Positions 17,210-28,089 are shown, numbered from the stretch's first letter. The stretch: 64,000 nucleotides of DNA from Streptomyces sp. NBC_01476 (GCF_036227265.1 NZ_CP109446.1:4473001-4537000); one strand, 5' to 3'. The notes: generated by a model from the sequence alone, not told the origin. Numbers and translations: made by a program.

Positions 17210-17225
17210 AGTGCGATCAATCACA
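17210..17225. promoter_or_regulatory. Candidate Crp operator upstream of crp
   Basis: AGTGCGATCAATCACA has a perfect TCACA half-site and a partial TGTGA half-site at the Crp spacing (GTG-N8-CAC). It lies 58 bp before the crp start and between crp and divergent nth, so it could serve autoregulation. Confidence 0.35.
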
Positions 17226-17327
17226 AGGATGTCTTATCAGAGCGCGCGAAGGTGCCCCGGGGGTCGGATCACACGTCGGATCCGGCTGCCCGGAGGCGGT
17301 TCCACGGCGGATGTCGGTGCCGAGGCT

Positions 17328-17333
17328 TAGGCT
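17328..17333 (+). promoter_or_regulatory. Candidate -10 hexamer of the nth promoter, leaderless
   Basis: TAGGCT ends 6 nt before GTG 17340. Confidence 0.45.
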
Positions 17334-17339
17334 GGCCGG

Positions 17340-18191
17340 GTGTCAGAAACGCCGAGCACGCCGAAGAAACGGGTGGCCAAGGCGGCCGAACGAGTGGCCG
17401 CCAGGCCGGATTCAGCCGTGAGCGAACAGGCACCTCCGGTGGCCCTGGTGCGGCGCGCCCGCCGCATCAACCGGGAACTCGCCGAGGTCTATCCGTACGC
17501 CCACCCCGAGCTGGACTTCGAGAACCCCTTCCAGCTGCTGATCGCCACCGTACTGTCCGCGCAGACCACCGACCTGCGGGTCAATCAGACGACGCCCGCG
17601 CTCTTCGCGAAGTACCCCACGCCCGAGGAGATGGCCGCCGCCGATCCGGCGGAGCTGGAGCAGCTGCTGCGGCCGACCGGGTTCTTCCGGGCCAAGGCGA
17701 GGTCCGTGCTCGGCCTGTCCGCGGCGCTGCGGGACGAATTCGGCGGTGAGGTGCCGGGCCGGCTCCAGGACCTGGTGAAGCTCCCCGGCGTCGGCCGCAA
17801 GACCGCCAATGTGGTGCTGGGCAACGCGTTCGGTGTCCCCGGCATCACCGTCGACACCCACTTCGGACGCCTCGCGCGCCGCTTCGGCTGGACCACCTCG
17901 GAGGACCCGGAGAAGGTCGAGCAGGACGTGGCCCGGCTCTTCCCGAAATCCGAGTGGACGATGCTGTCGCACCGCGTCGTCTTCCACGGCCGCCGGATGT
18001 GCCACGCCCGCAAGCCCGCCTGCGGGGTCTGCCCGATCGCCCACCTCTGCCCGTCGTACGGCGAGGGCGAGACGGACCCGGAGAAGGCCAAGAAGCTGCT
18101 CAAGTACGAGAAGGGCGGTTTCCCCGGCCAGCGGCTGAAGCCCCCGCCGGACTACCCCGGGCAGCCCGCGCCCCCGCTGGCCGCCTCATGA
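17340..18191 (+). CDS. nth: Endonuclease III (DNA glycosylase/AP lyase)
   Basis: Nth removes oxidised pyrimidines and cuts the abasic site. After a basic N-terminal extension of about 35 residues, the 283-aa product shows SAQTTD, the helix-hairpin-helix LPGVGRKTA with catalytic Lys154, catalytic Asp172 in VDTHFGRL, and the iron-sulphur ligands C-x6-C-x2-C-x5-C in the segment from CHARKPAC to HLC. The stop overlaps the next ATG in ATGA. Confidence 0.94.
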   Translation: MSETPSTPKKRVAKAAERVAARPDSAVSEQAPPVALVRRARRINRELAEVYPYAHPELDFENPFQLLIATVLSAQTTDLRVNQTTPALFAKYPTPEEMAAADPAELEQLLRPTGFFRAKARSVLGLSAALRDEFGGEVPGRLQDLVKLPGVGRKTANVVLGNAFGVPGITVDTHFGRLARRFGWTTSEDPEKVEQDVARLFPKSEWTMLSHRVVFHGRRMCHARKPACGVCPIAHLCPSYGEGETDPEKAKKLLKYEKGGFPGQRLKPPPDYPGQPAPPLAAS

Positions 18192-18880
18192 CCTCAGCGC
18201 AGGGGGCGGACGCCTCTGGCGTGGAGCGCGCCGAGGTCAGCACGGAGGGCGTGCCGTCCTGGCTGCGTCCGGTGGTCGGGGTGGCGAACGAGGTGTATCC
18301 CGAGCAGCTCAGCCGCTTCCTGCCGCCGGAGGACGGCGGCCGGCAGTCGGCCGTACTGATCCTCTTCGGGGAGGGCGACCGCGGCCCCGACCTGCTGCTG
18401 ATGGAGCGGTCCGCGGCCCTGCGCTCGCACGCGGGCCAGCCGTCCTTCCCCGGTGGGGCCCTCGATCCGGCCGACGGCGACCCGGACGGTGACGGGCCGC
18501 TGCGGGCCGCGCTGCGCGAGGCGCAGGAGGAGACCGGCCTCGACCCGGCGGGTGTGCAGCTCATCGGTGTGCTGCCGCGGCTCTACATCCCGGTCAGCGG
18601 TTTCGTCGTCACCCCCGTGCTCGGCTGGTGGCGCGAGCCGAGCCCGGTCGGCGTGGTCGACCCGGCCGAGACCGCCCGGGTCTTCCGGGTCCCCGTGAGC
18701 GATCTCACGGACCCGGCGAACCGCGCGACGCTGGTGCACCCCAGCGGCTTCCTCGGGTCGGCCTTCCTGGTGGCGGACACCCTGGTCTGGGGCTTCACCG
18801 CGGGCCTGATCGACAAGATCCTGCATTACGCGGGCTGGGAGCGCCCCTGGGACCGCGACCGCCAGGTCCCCCTCGGCTGA
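18188..18880 (+). CDS. NUDIX hydrolase, CoA pyrophosphatase-like
   Basis: The 230-aa product has the NudL-type motif LLLMERS with SHAGQPSFPGG ahead of a Nudix box ending REAQEETGL. The box carries an insertion of Asp/Gly residues (PADGDPDGDGP) between the GG and the RExxEE helix. The family cleaves CoA or related dinucleotides. Start ATG 18188 overlaps the nth stop, so translation is coupled. The nth-NUDIX-marP order is the same as remembered for M. tuberculosis Rv3674c-Rv3671c. Confidence 0.86.
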   Translation: MTSAQGADASGVERAEVSTEGVPSWLRPVVGVANEVYPEQLSRFLPPEDGGRQSAVLILFGEGDRGPDLLLMERSAALRSHAGQPSFPGGALDPADGDPDGDGPLRAALREAQEETGLDPAGVQLIGVLPRLYIPVSGFVVTPVLGWWREPSPVGVVDPAETARVFRVPVSDLTDPANRATLVHPSGFLGSAFLVADTLVWGFTAGLIDKILHYAGWERPWDRDRQVPLG

Positions 18881-19008
18881 GCCCCGCGCCCGGCACATCT
18901 CCGGTGCAGCGGGCTGCCCGCCGCGTCCGTACGGACCGGCCGGCAGCGTACCGGAGACCCGGGCGGGCTCACCGGTAAGGTGCCGCGCGCACAGTCCGCC
19001 GTGAGACC

Positions 19009-20217
19009 GTGTTCCCCGTGAACGTGCTGGACGTCCTGCTCATCCTCGCCGCTGTCTGGTTTGCCGTGGTCGGCTACCGGCAGGGCTTCGTCGTCGGCAT
19101 CATGTCGGTGATCGGCTTCCTCGGCGGCGGCCTCGCCGCGATCTTCCTGCTCCCGGTGATCTGGGACAAGGCGACCGACAGCGCCACGCCCGGCTCGGTG
19201 GCGGTGATCTCCGCGGTGGTCATCGTGATCGTGTGTGCGTCGGTAGGACAGGCGTTCACCACGCACCTGGGCAACAAGCTCCGCGGCCGGATCACCTGGT
19301 CGCCCGCCCGGGCGGTGGACGCCGGCGGCGGCGCGCTGGTGAACGTGGCGGCGATGCTGGTGGTGGCCTGGCTGATCGGCAGCGCGCTGGCGACCACCAC
19401 GCTGCCGACGATAGGGCGCGAGGTCCGCACGTCGAAGGTGCTGCTCGGGGTCTCCCAGGTGGTGCCCGCCCAGGCCGACACCTGGTTCGACAACTTCAGC
19501 ACGACCCTCGCCCAGAACGGCCTGCCGCAGGTCTTCGGCACCTTCGGCTCCGAACCGATCACCTCGGTGCCCGCCCCCGACCCCGCGCTGGTGCGCAGCT
19601 CGGTCGTCACCGACGCCCGGCGCAGCATCGTCAAGGTGGTCGGCACCGCCCCGAGCTGCGGGAAGGTGCTGGAGGGCTCCGGTTTCGTCTTCGCCAAGGA
19701 CCGCGTGATGACCAACGCGCACGTCGTCGGCGGGGTGAACGAGCCCACCGTGCAGGTCGGCGGCAAGGGCAGGCTGCACGACGCACGGGTGGTGCTCTAC
19801 GACTGGCAGCGCGACATCGCGGTGCTGGACGTCCCCGGCCTGGACGCGCCCTCGCTCTCCTTCACCACCAGCGACGCGCGCTCCAAGGACGATGCGATCG
19901 TGGCCGGCTTCCCGGAGAACGGCAGCTTCGACGTCCGCGCGGCCCGGGTCCGCGGCCGGATCGAGGCCAGCGGCCCGGACATCTACCACCGCGGCACCGT
20001 GCACCGCGACGTCTACTCGCTCTACGCGACCGTCCGCCAGGGCAACTCCGGCGGCCCGCTGCTCACCACCGACGGCAGGGTCGCCGGCGTGGTCTTCGCC
20101 AAGTCGCTGGACGACGCCAACACCGGCTACGCGCTGACCGCCGACGAGATCGCCCCGGACGCGGACGCGGGTGCCACCGCGAGTCACCAGGTGGACACCG
20201 AGGGGTGCGCGCTGTGA
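19009..20217 (+). CDS. marP: MarP family membrane-anchored serine protease
   Basis: The N-terminus is a CvpA/colicin V production-like domain with about four membrane helices (residues 5-130). A loop and an extracytoplasmic trypsin-like protease domain follow, with triad His238 (TNAHVV), Asp269 (RDIAVLDV) and Ser347 (GNSGGPL). In mycobacteria MarP protects against acid and oxidative stress and processes a peptidoglycan hydrolase. GTG 19009 is taken; GTG 19018 giving MNVLDVLL is an equally good alternative. A TAAGGT hexamer at 18976 could be its -10 element. Confidence 0.88.
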   Translation: MFPVNVLDVLLILAAVWFAVVGYRQGFVVGIMSVIGFLGGGLAAIFLLPVIWDKATDSATPGSVAVISAVVIVIVCASVGQAFTTHLGNKLRGRITWSPARAVDAGGGALVNVAAMLVVAWLIGSALATTTLPTIGREVRTSKVLLGVSQVVPAQADTWFDNFSTTLAQNGLPQVFGTFGSEPITSVPAPDPALVRSSVVTDARRSIVKVVGTAPSCGKVLEGSGFVFAKDRVMTNAHVVGGVNEPTVQVGGKGRLHDARVVLYDWQRDIAVLDVPGLDAPSLSFTTSDARSKDDAIVAGFPENGSFDVRAARVRGRIEASGPDIYHRGTVHRDVYSLYATVRQGNSGGPLLTTDGRVAGVVFAKSLDDANTGYALTADEIAPDADAGATASHQVDTEGCAL

Positions 20218-20223
20218 GGCGCC

Positions 20224-20403
20224 TCAGTCGCGGGGATGCCGCAGCCGGGCGCTGACCCACCGGGCTCTGCGCCCGAGGATGCGGGGGATACCGAGCCGAC
20301 TCTCCTCCGGCGGGAGTACGGCCATGGGAGCCGCGCTGTCGGCGACGGTGAAACCGCTGCGGCGATTGCGTGATACGTCACGGTAGTCGTGCGTCCAACC
20401 CAT
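20224..20403 (-). CDS. Small basic protein of 59 aa, function unknown
   Basis: A complete small frame runs from ATG 20403 to TGA 20224 on the minus strand. The product begins MGWTHDYRDV and ends with an arginine-rich helix (IPRILGRRARWVSARLRHPRD in part). It has no membrane helix or cysteine. It lies 6 bp past the convergent marP stop, and I think similar short proteins occur at this place in other Streptomyces, but that is from memory. No strong ribosome binding site is visible. Coding status is moderately supported. Confidence 0.5.
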   Translation of the reverse strand: MGWTHDYRDVSRNRRSGFTVADSAAPMAVLPPEESRLGIPRILGRRARWVSARLRHPRD

Positions 20404-20638
20404 ACGAAGCTACGTGCCCGCGCCTCTTGGTCGGTAATCGCCCTTCGGTCGCCCGATTGGCTTATGCGCCCGGCATTTTGACCGATCATGCAACAGGTGT
20501 ACGAAAGCCGCACCGCGGGGCGTAACCGGTGCCGTAGAAGTGGCTCCTGCCCCGTCCGGGCGCGGGCATGCCGCATCCGCCGCGGAACCCCGTCCTGACG
20601 CGGCCGCCCGCGTGCCCGGAGGGACCGCCCGCCCGGTG

Positions 20639-21595
20639 TCAGCGGTCGGGTTCGGGGTCCTGCAGCCAGTTGATGAGCTCGGTGGAGAAGGCCGCCGGGT
20701 CCTCCTCGTGCGGGAAGTGCCCGAGGCCGTCGAAGAGCCGCCAGCGGTACGGCGCCTCCACGTACTCCCCGCTGCCCGCCACGTTCCGGGTGCCGATCGC
20801 CGGGTCGAGCGAGCCGTGCATCTGCAGCGTCGGTACCCGTACCGGCCGCTTCATCCGCCGGTTGAACTGGAGACCGTCCGGCCGGGCCATCGACCGCACC
20901 ATCCAGCGGTACGGCTCGACGGCGCAGTGCGCGGTGGACGGGATCTGCATCGCCCGCCGGTAGACGTCCACCGTCTCCGGTTCCGGCAGCTGCGGACCGG
21001 ACCAGCCGGAGACCAGCTTGCCGACCAGTGCCGAGTTGTCCGCGACGAGCTGGCGCTCGGGCACCCACGGCCGCTGGAAGCCCCAGATGTACGCGCCCGA
21101 CTTGCTCTGCCGCAGATCGGTGAGCATCGCGGTGCGCCAGCGGCGCGGGTGCGCCATCGAGCAGACCGCGAGCCGGCGCACCAGCTTGGGGCGCATCGCG
21201 GCCGCCGTCCAGGCGAGATACCCGCCCAGGTCGTGCCCGACGAGCGCCGCGTCCGGTTCACCGAGCGAGCGGATCACCCCGGTGACGTCGAGCGCCAGGT
21301 TCCCCGCGTCGTAGCCGCGCGGGGTGCGGTCACTGCCGCCGACCCCCCGCAGGTCCATGGCCACCGCGCGGAACCCCGCGTCGGCGAGCGCGGTCAGCTG
21401 GTGCCGCCACGTCCACCAGAACTGCGGGAAGCCGTGCAGCAGCAGCACCAGGGGGCCGTCGCCCATCTCGGCGATGTGGAAACGGGCGCCGTTGGCGGCC
21501 ACGTCCCGGTGTGTCCAGGGTCCGTCGATGCGCGGCACGGGGCCGGGCGGGTGGTGCGGATCGTGCGACCCGGCCGGCCGGGCGGCGTCATTCAT
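20639..21595 (-). CDS. Alpha/beta hydrolase, epoxide hydrolase-like (EphE type)
   Basis: The 318-aa product has HGFP at 54-57, the nucleophile Asp122 in GHDLGG (Asp rather than Ser, as in epoxide hydrolases and dehalogenases), and a C-terminal catalytic His in GLGHFPHEE. The cap region is rich in Trp. It is the positional counterpart of mycobacterial EphE next to marP. The natural epoxide substrate is unknown. It is followed upstream on the same strand by a holin-like gene whose stop is 12 bp away. Confidence 0.83.
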   Translation of the reverse strand: MNDAARPAGSHDPHHPPGPVPRIDGPWTHRDVAANGARFHIAEMGDGPLVLLLHGFPQFWWTWRHQLTALADAGFRAVAMDLRGVGGSDRTPRGYDAGNLALDVTGVIRSLGEPDAALVGHDLGGYLAWTAAAMRPKLVRRLAVCSMAHPRRWRTAMLTDLRQSKSGAYIWGFQRPWVPERQLVADNSALVGKLVSGWSGPQLPEPETVDVYRRAMQIPSTAHCAVEPYRWMVRSMARPDGLQFNRRMKRPVRVPTLQMHGSLDPAIGTRNVAGSGEYVEAPYRWRLFDGLGHFPHEEDPAAFSTELINWLQDPEPDR

Positions 21596-21607
21596 GCCCC
21601 GAGCGTG

Positions 21608-22087
21608 TCACATCCGGGCGTCGGCCGTCTTGGCGTCAGCTGCCTCCAACGCCTTGACGCCGGTGGGCTCCAGCGGTCGCGGGTGCGGCTTCGCCTTCTG
21701 CAGCACGGCCGCGGTCTCCTTGGCGGAGCTGATGGAACGCTCCGGCTTCTTCACCTTCTTGAAACGGCCGTACGCCAGCAGCCCCAGCACGATGGTGACG
21801 AGGACGAAGAACCCGAACACGATGCCGAAGGACGCGTCGAGCGGCAGCCCGGTCCTGTGCAGTGCGTACGCGCTCGCCATCGAGAACATCGGGACCGCGA
21901 AGACGGCCGCGGCCAGTGCCACGACCAGCGCGAGGCTGCCGAGGCCCGCGCGCTTGGCGTCCTCCCGCAGTTCCGCCTTGGCCAGCGCGATCTCGTCGTG
22001 CACCAGGGCGGACATCTCCGCCGTGGCGGCGGCGATCAACTGCCCGATGCTGCGCCCGTCGCCGTGGTCCTCCGGGGCTGGGCTCAT
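21608..22087 (-). CDS. Phage-holin-family (Actinobacterial holin-X) membrane protein
   Basis: The 159-aa product has an amphipathic N-terminus (LIAAATAEMSALVHDEIALAKAELREDA in part), two membrane helices (about 48-70 and 85-105) and a basic Pro-rich C-terminus. This matches the holin-X/DUF1469 family found next to ephE in actinobacteria; despite the name it is a chromosomal housekeeping protein of unknown role, not a phage remnant. GGAGG precedes the start. Probably co-transcribed with the downstream hydrolase. Confidence 0.8.
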   Translation of the reverse strand: MSPAPEDHGDGRSIGQLIAAATAEMSALVHDEIALAKAELREDAKRAGLGSLALVVALAAAVFAVPMFSMASAYALHRTGLPLDASFGIVFGFFVLVTIVLGLLAYGRFKKVKKPERSISSAKETAAVLQKAKPHPRPLEPTGVKALEAADAKTADARM

Positions 22088-22149
22088 CGCGTCCTCCGTC
22101 GTCGATCCTGTCTGGGCCGGTCCGCTCCGGTCCGTCCCCCGATCATGCC

Positions 22150-23598
22150 TTACGGTGCGTCTTCCCCGCCGCTGTCCCTGGCCACTTGGGCGAGCCTGCG
22201 ATGTTCCGCGGCTTTGCGTTCCAGGATCTCGGCCATCCTGAGGTGGTAGGCGGGGGTGTCGCGTTCGTAGATGTCCGGGATGCCGTCCTCGTCCTCGTCC
22301 CGCTCCTCCTCCTCGGTGAGCGCGCGGTAGCGGTTGTTGCGCAGTTTGAGCAGGGTGCCGGCCAGCACCGCGGAGATCAGCGACCCCAGCAGGACCGCGG
22401 TCTTGGACTCCTCGGCGAGCAGCGGGTCGTCGGTGAAGGCGAGTTCACCGATCAGCAGCGAGACGGTGAAGCCGATGCCGGCCAGGACCGCCACCGCCAG
22501 GACGTCCGGCCAGCGCAGGTCGGGGTTGAGCCGGGCCCGGGTGAAACGGGCCGCCAGCCAGGTGCCGCCGAACACGCCGACCGCCTTGCCGGCCACCAGT
22601 CCGAGGAGCACGCCGAGCGTCTCCGGCCGCTTGAAGACGTCCGCGAGCGCCCCGGCGGAGACCGTCACCCCGGCGGAGAAGAGCGCGAAGAGCGGCACCG
22701 CGAGCCCGGCGGACAGCGGCCGTACCAGGTGCTCGATGTGCTCGCCGGGGGAGTGCTCCTCGCCGTCCCTGGTGGTGCAGCGCAGCATCAGGCCCATCGC
22801 GACGCCCGCGATGGTGGCGTGCACCCCGCTGTTGAGCATCAGCGTCCAGATCACCAGCGCCAGCGGCACATACACGTACCAGCCGGGTACGCCCTTGCGC
22901 AGCAGCAGCCAGAAGAGCGCCAGACCGGCGGCGGCGCCGAGCAGCGGCCAGTAGTGGATCCGGGAGGTGTAGAAGATCGCGATGATCAGGATCGCGAAGA
23001 GGTCGTCGACGACCGCGAGGGTGAGCAGGAAGGCCCGTACGGCGGCGGGCAGCGCGGTGCCGATGACGGCGAGCACGGCCAGTGCGAAGGCGATGTCGGT
23101 GGCGGTGGGGACCGCCCACCCCTTGAGGGAGCCGTCGCCGGCCAGGGCGACCACGGTGTAGACCAGCGCCGGCACCGCCATGCCGCAGACCGCCGCGATG
23201 ACGGGGAGCGCGGCGGCGGAGACCTCGCGCAGTTCACCGGCCACCAGTTCGCGCTTGAGCTCCACGCCGGCGACGAAGAAGAACACCGCGAGCAGCCCGT
23301 CGGCGGCCCAGTGGGCGACGGACAGGTGCAGGCCGAGCGCGGACGGCCCGAGGTGGTAGCCGGCGGCCGATGTGTAGCTGTCATGGCCGGTGTTGGTCCA
23401 GATCAGGGCGGCGACGGCGGCGAGCAGCAGCAGGATGCCGCCGACGGTTTCGGCACGCAGGGCGTCGGTGATGGTGTTGCGCTCGGGGAGCGGCAGGCGG
23501 CCGAGGAGAACGGCGGTACGGGCGCGGGGCGTGCCGGGGCCGGGAGGCGGCGCTGCGGACTCGGGCACGGGGGCGACCTCCTGGGGGTCAGCGCCCAT
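22150..23598 (-). CDS. nhaA: Na+/H+ antiporter NhaA
   Basis: The 482-aa product is an NhaA family exchanger with about twelve membrane helices and the ion-binding Asp pair in LAVVDDLFAIL. Segments VATPTDIAF-like (AVPTATDIAFALAVL) and FFFVAGVELKREL are typical. A charged C-terminal extension (EEEERDEDEDGIPDIYERDT and beyond) is longer than in E. coli (388 aa). It sits between the holin-like gene and acs on the same strand, 62 bp from the former. Confidence 0.93.
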   Translation of the reverse strand: MGADPQEVAPVPESAAPPPGPGTPRARTAVLLGRLPLPERNTITDALRAETVGGILLLLAAVAALIWTNTGHDSYTSAAGYHLGPSALGLHLSVAHWAADGLLAVFFFVAGVELKRELVAGELREVSAAALPVIAAVCGMAVPALVYTVVALAGDGSLKGWAVPTATDIAFALAVLAVIGTALPAAVRAFLLTLAVVDDLFAILIIAIFYTSRIHYWPLLGAAAGLALFWLLLRKGVPGWYVYVPLALVIWTLMLNSGVHATIAGVAMGLMLRCTTRDGEEHSPGEHIEHLVRPLSAGLAVPLFALFSAGVTVSAGALADVFKRPETLGVLLGLVAGKAVGVFGGTWLAARFTRARLNPDLRWPDVLAVAVLAGIGFTVSLLIGELAFTDDPLLAEESKTAVLLGSLISAVLAGTLLKLRNNRYRALTEEEERDEDEDGIPDIYERDTPAYHLRMAEILERKAAEHRRLAQVARDSGGEDAP

Positions 23599-23647
23599 TG
23601 TCTCCGGCGGCAGATCGCGGGGCGTCCTGGACTTCGCCCGAACGGGT

Positions 23648-23676
23648 GAGGGGCGCCCGGTGACCGGGCGCCCCTC
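23648..23676 (-). terminator. Terminator after acs
   Basis: A perfect 13-bp stem (GAGGGGCGCCCGG, 23648-23660, with 23664-23676) lies 20 bp past the acs stop on the minus strand. Confidence 0.8.
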
Positions 23677-23696
23677 GGTGTGCGGCTGAGTGCGGG

Positions 23697-25655
<1,959 letters not shown>

Positions 25656-25662
25656 GCCAGCT

Positions 25663-25725
25663 CCTTGTCAGGGTGTCCCAGATGTCCCAGCACTACCTCA
25701 CCAGTCCTGAGTCACCCTGACAAGG
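25663..25725. promoter_or_regulatory. Inverted repeat in the acs leader overlapping the ribosome binding site
   Basis: The 13-mer CCTTGTCAGGGTG (25663-25675) and its exact complement (25713-25725) are 37 nt apart. On the acs mRNA the downstream arm contains the AAGG of the ribosome binding site. The pair could be a leader hairpin hiding that site, or two facing operators for a dimeric regulator. Confidence 0.6.
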
Positions 25726-25743
25726 GCCCTCGGTGAAAATGGT

Positions 25744-28089
25744 TTAGACCTTTGTGGCAAGGCCCTCCTGACCAGCGGGTCCGACGCTCCCGTCTGTTCC
25801 TCCCGGTGCTTTGCCGGACGTCCCGGGCGGCGCGAGCGGGGCGGCGTCCGCCCGGACCGCGGTGAACACGCTCGTCGTCCGGTCCACGATGTACGCCTGC
25901 GCCTCGGCCACATGGAAGTACATGCCGTGCAGCTGCAGGCTGCCCTCCCCGACCCGGCGGGCCACGCACGGGTGCGCCATCAGGTGTTCCAGCTGCGTCA
26001 TCACATTCACCAGCGCCAGGCGTTCGTGGTCGTCGGCGATCGGGCGCTCGGCGAGCGCCACCTGGCCGCGGCCCAGAGGTCCGGTCCGGCCCAGCCGCGC
26101 CAGGCTCGGCCGGCCGTGCCGCAGCCAGCGGGCCAACGGGGTCTGCGCGCCCGGTTCGCGGTCGGACCCCAGCAGGGCCGCCATCGCCCCGCACCCGGAG
26201 TGGCCGCACACCGTGATGCTGGAGACCTGGAGCACGTCCACCGCGTACTCCACGGCTGCGGCCACCGAGTCGCAGGACGCGTCGGAACCCGGTGGCGGCA
26301 TCAGATTGCCGACGTTGCGGACGGTGAAGAGGTCTCCCGGGCCGCTGGAGGTGATCATGCTGGTGACCAGCCGGGAGTCCGCGCAGGTCAGGAAGAGCTG
26401 GCCGGGGCTCTGCCCCTCTCGGGCCAGCCGGGCCAGCTCCTCGCGGACCAGTGGGGCCGTGTTGCGCTGGAAGGCGCTGACGCCGCCGAGCAGTTGGCCG
26501 CCGCTGGTCGCCGGGCCGGGGGCCTGGCGGGTGCAGTGGTGGTTGCGCCACGGTGTCCAGGGGCGGCAGGCGTGCGCGCTGACCGGTTCGCTGACGGTCC
26601 GTCCGGCGCCGTCGCCCAGCACCGCCTGGCCGCCGCGTGAACGGTGCCGGGCGCACCAGGAGCGCAACGCCTCATAAGCGGCGTGGTCCATGAAGGAGCC
26701 GTCCAGCTCCACCACCACGTTGGCGTCGTCCGGCACCTGGGCGAAGGCCCGGCTCAACCGGGGTACCGCCAGGAACGTCAACTGCCCGGTCACCCGCACC
26801 CGGTGGCAGCCGGGCTCCTCGGTGACCGTCACCCGGGTGTGCGTGAGCCTGCGCAGCGCCAGGAAGACGGCGACCGCGCCGCCCGCCAGCACGCCTTGCA
26901 GCACACCGAAGAACACCACGGTGCCCACCGTGGCCGCGTACACCGGGAACTCGCGGTGCCGCTGGATGTGCCGGATGTGCGCGAAGCTCACCATCCGCAC
27001 GCCGACCAGCATCACCAGCGCGGCCAGTGCGGCGAGCGGGATCACTTCCAGCGCCCAGGACGCCGCACCGGCGCAGAGCAGCACCCACACGCCGTGCAGC
27101 ACCGTGGCCCGCCGGGTGCGGGCGCCGGCTTCCACATTGGCCGAGCCGCGCATCGCCCCGCCCGCGATCGGCATACCGCCGAGCACGCCGGAGGCCAGGT
27201 TCGCGGCACCCTGGCCGAGCAGTTCGCGGTCGAGGCGGGCCGGCGGGGCGCCCGGGCCGGGGCGCTGCGCCTGGAGGGCGTCGACGGCGACCGCCGACAG
27301 CAGGGATTCCATGCTGGCCACCAGGGTGACGGTGACCACCGCGGCGAGCACGCCGAGCACCGGGCCCTCCGGCAGTGTGGGCAGCGCGGGGGCGCTCCAC
27401 CTGGGCAGGTCCACTCGCGGCATCGACAGGCCGATGCTGGCGGTGGTGGCCAGCACAATGGCGGCCAGCGGTGCCGGGACGGCCCGCAGTGCCCTGGCTC
27501 TGCCGCGCAGCCGGGGCCAGCCGAGCAGCACGGCCACGGTCAGGGCGCCGATCACCGGGGTGGTGGGGTGGCTGTTCATCAGCTGGCCGGGCAGGGCCGC
27601 GATGTTGGCGGCGGCTGAATTCTCCGGGCTGCCGCCGAGCACCACATGCAACTGGCCGACGGCGATGACCGTGCCGATACCGGCGAGCATGCCGTGCACG
27701 ATGGCGGGGCTGACGGCCAGGGCGGCTCTGGCCACCCGCAGCACGCCGAGCAGCAACTGGGCCAGCCCGGCCAGCACGGTGATCGCACAGGTGGCCCGCC
27801 AGCCGTACCGCTGGACGAGATCGGCGGTGACCACGACCAGGCTGGTGGCAGCGCCGCTCACCTGGAGCGGGGTGCCGCCGAGGCAGCCGGCCACGATTCC
27901 CCCGACGGCCGCGGCCACCAGACCGGCCTGCAGGGGCGCTCCGGTGGCGAGCGCGAGGCCGAGCGAGAGGGGGACGGCGAGCAGGAAGACGGTGATCGAG
28001 GCGGAGAAATCGGAGCGGAGGGATCTGTCCGCCTTGGGGGAGCTGTGGGGTCGGTGGGCGGTGACGCGGTCGGGTAGCTGGAGTCTCAT
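25744..28089 (-). CDS. SulP-type anion transporter fused to beta-carbonic anhydrase
   Basis: The 781-aa product begins with a SulP permease of about ten to twelve helices (residues 25-410), then a STAS domain, then a complete beta-carbonic anhydrase with zinc motif CADSR and the His/Cys pair in CGHSGCGAM. Such fusions are taken to import bicarbonate and interconvert it with CO2 at the membrane. AAGGAG precedes ATG 28089. It lies 88 bp upstream of acs on the same strand, so partial read-through into acs is possible. Transport of bicarbonate rather than sulphate is inferred from the fused enzyme. Confidence 0.9.
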   Translation of the reverse strand: MRLQLPDRVTAHRPHSSPKADRSLRSDFSASITVFLLAVPLSLGLALATGAPLQAGLVAAAVGGIVAGCLGGTPLQVSGAATSLVVVTADLVQRYGWRATCAITVLAGLAQLLLGVLRVARAALAVSPAIVHGMLAGIGTVIAVGQLHVVLGGSPENSAAANIAALPGQLMNSHPTTPVIGALTVAVLLGWPRLRGRARALRAVPAPLAAIVLATTASIGLSMPRVDLPRWSAPALPTLPEGPVLGVLAAVVTVTLVASMESLLSAVAVDALQAQRPGPGAPPARLDRELLGQGAANLASGVLGGMPIAGGAMRGSANVEAGARTRRATVLHGVWVLLCAGAASWALEVIPLAALAALVMLVGVRMVSFAHIRHIQRHREFPVYAATVGTVVFFGVLQGVLAGGAVAVFLALRRLTHTRVTVTEEPGCHRVRVTGQLTFLAVPRLSRAFAQVPDDANVVVELDGSFMDHAAYEALRSWCARHRSRGGQAVLGDGAGRTVSEPVSAHACRPWTPWRNHHCTRQAPGPATSGGQLLGGVSAFQRNTAPLVREELARLAREGQSPGQLFLTCADSRLVTSMITSSGPGDLFTVRNVGNLMPPPGSDASCDSVAAAVEYAVDVLQVSSITVCGHSGCGAMAALLGSDREPGAQTPLARWLRHGRPSLARLGRTGPLGRGQVALAERPIADDHERLALVNVMTQLEHLMAHPCVARRVGEGSLQLHGMYFHVAEAQAYIVDRTTSVFTAVRADAAPLAPPGTSGKAPGGTDGSVGPAGQEGLATKV

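Noticed and set aside
21608..22087. Prophage remnant suggested by a holin family name
   Set aside because: The protein is a chromosomal actinobacterial family at a conserved position; no other phage gene is present.
25740..25751. DasR-like operator TGGTTTAGACCT near acs
   Set aside because: Only about 10 of 12 positions fit, the dyad is imperfect, and it overlaps the 3' end of the SulP gene.
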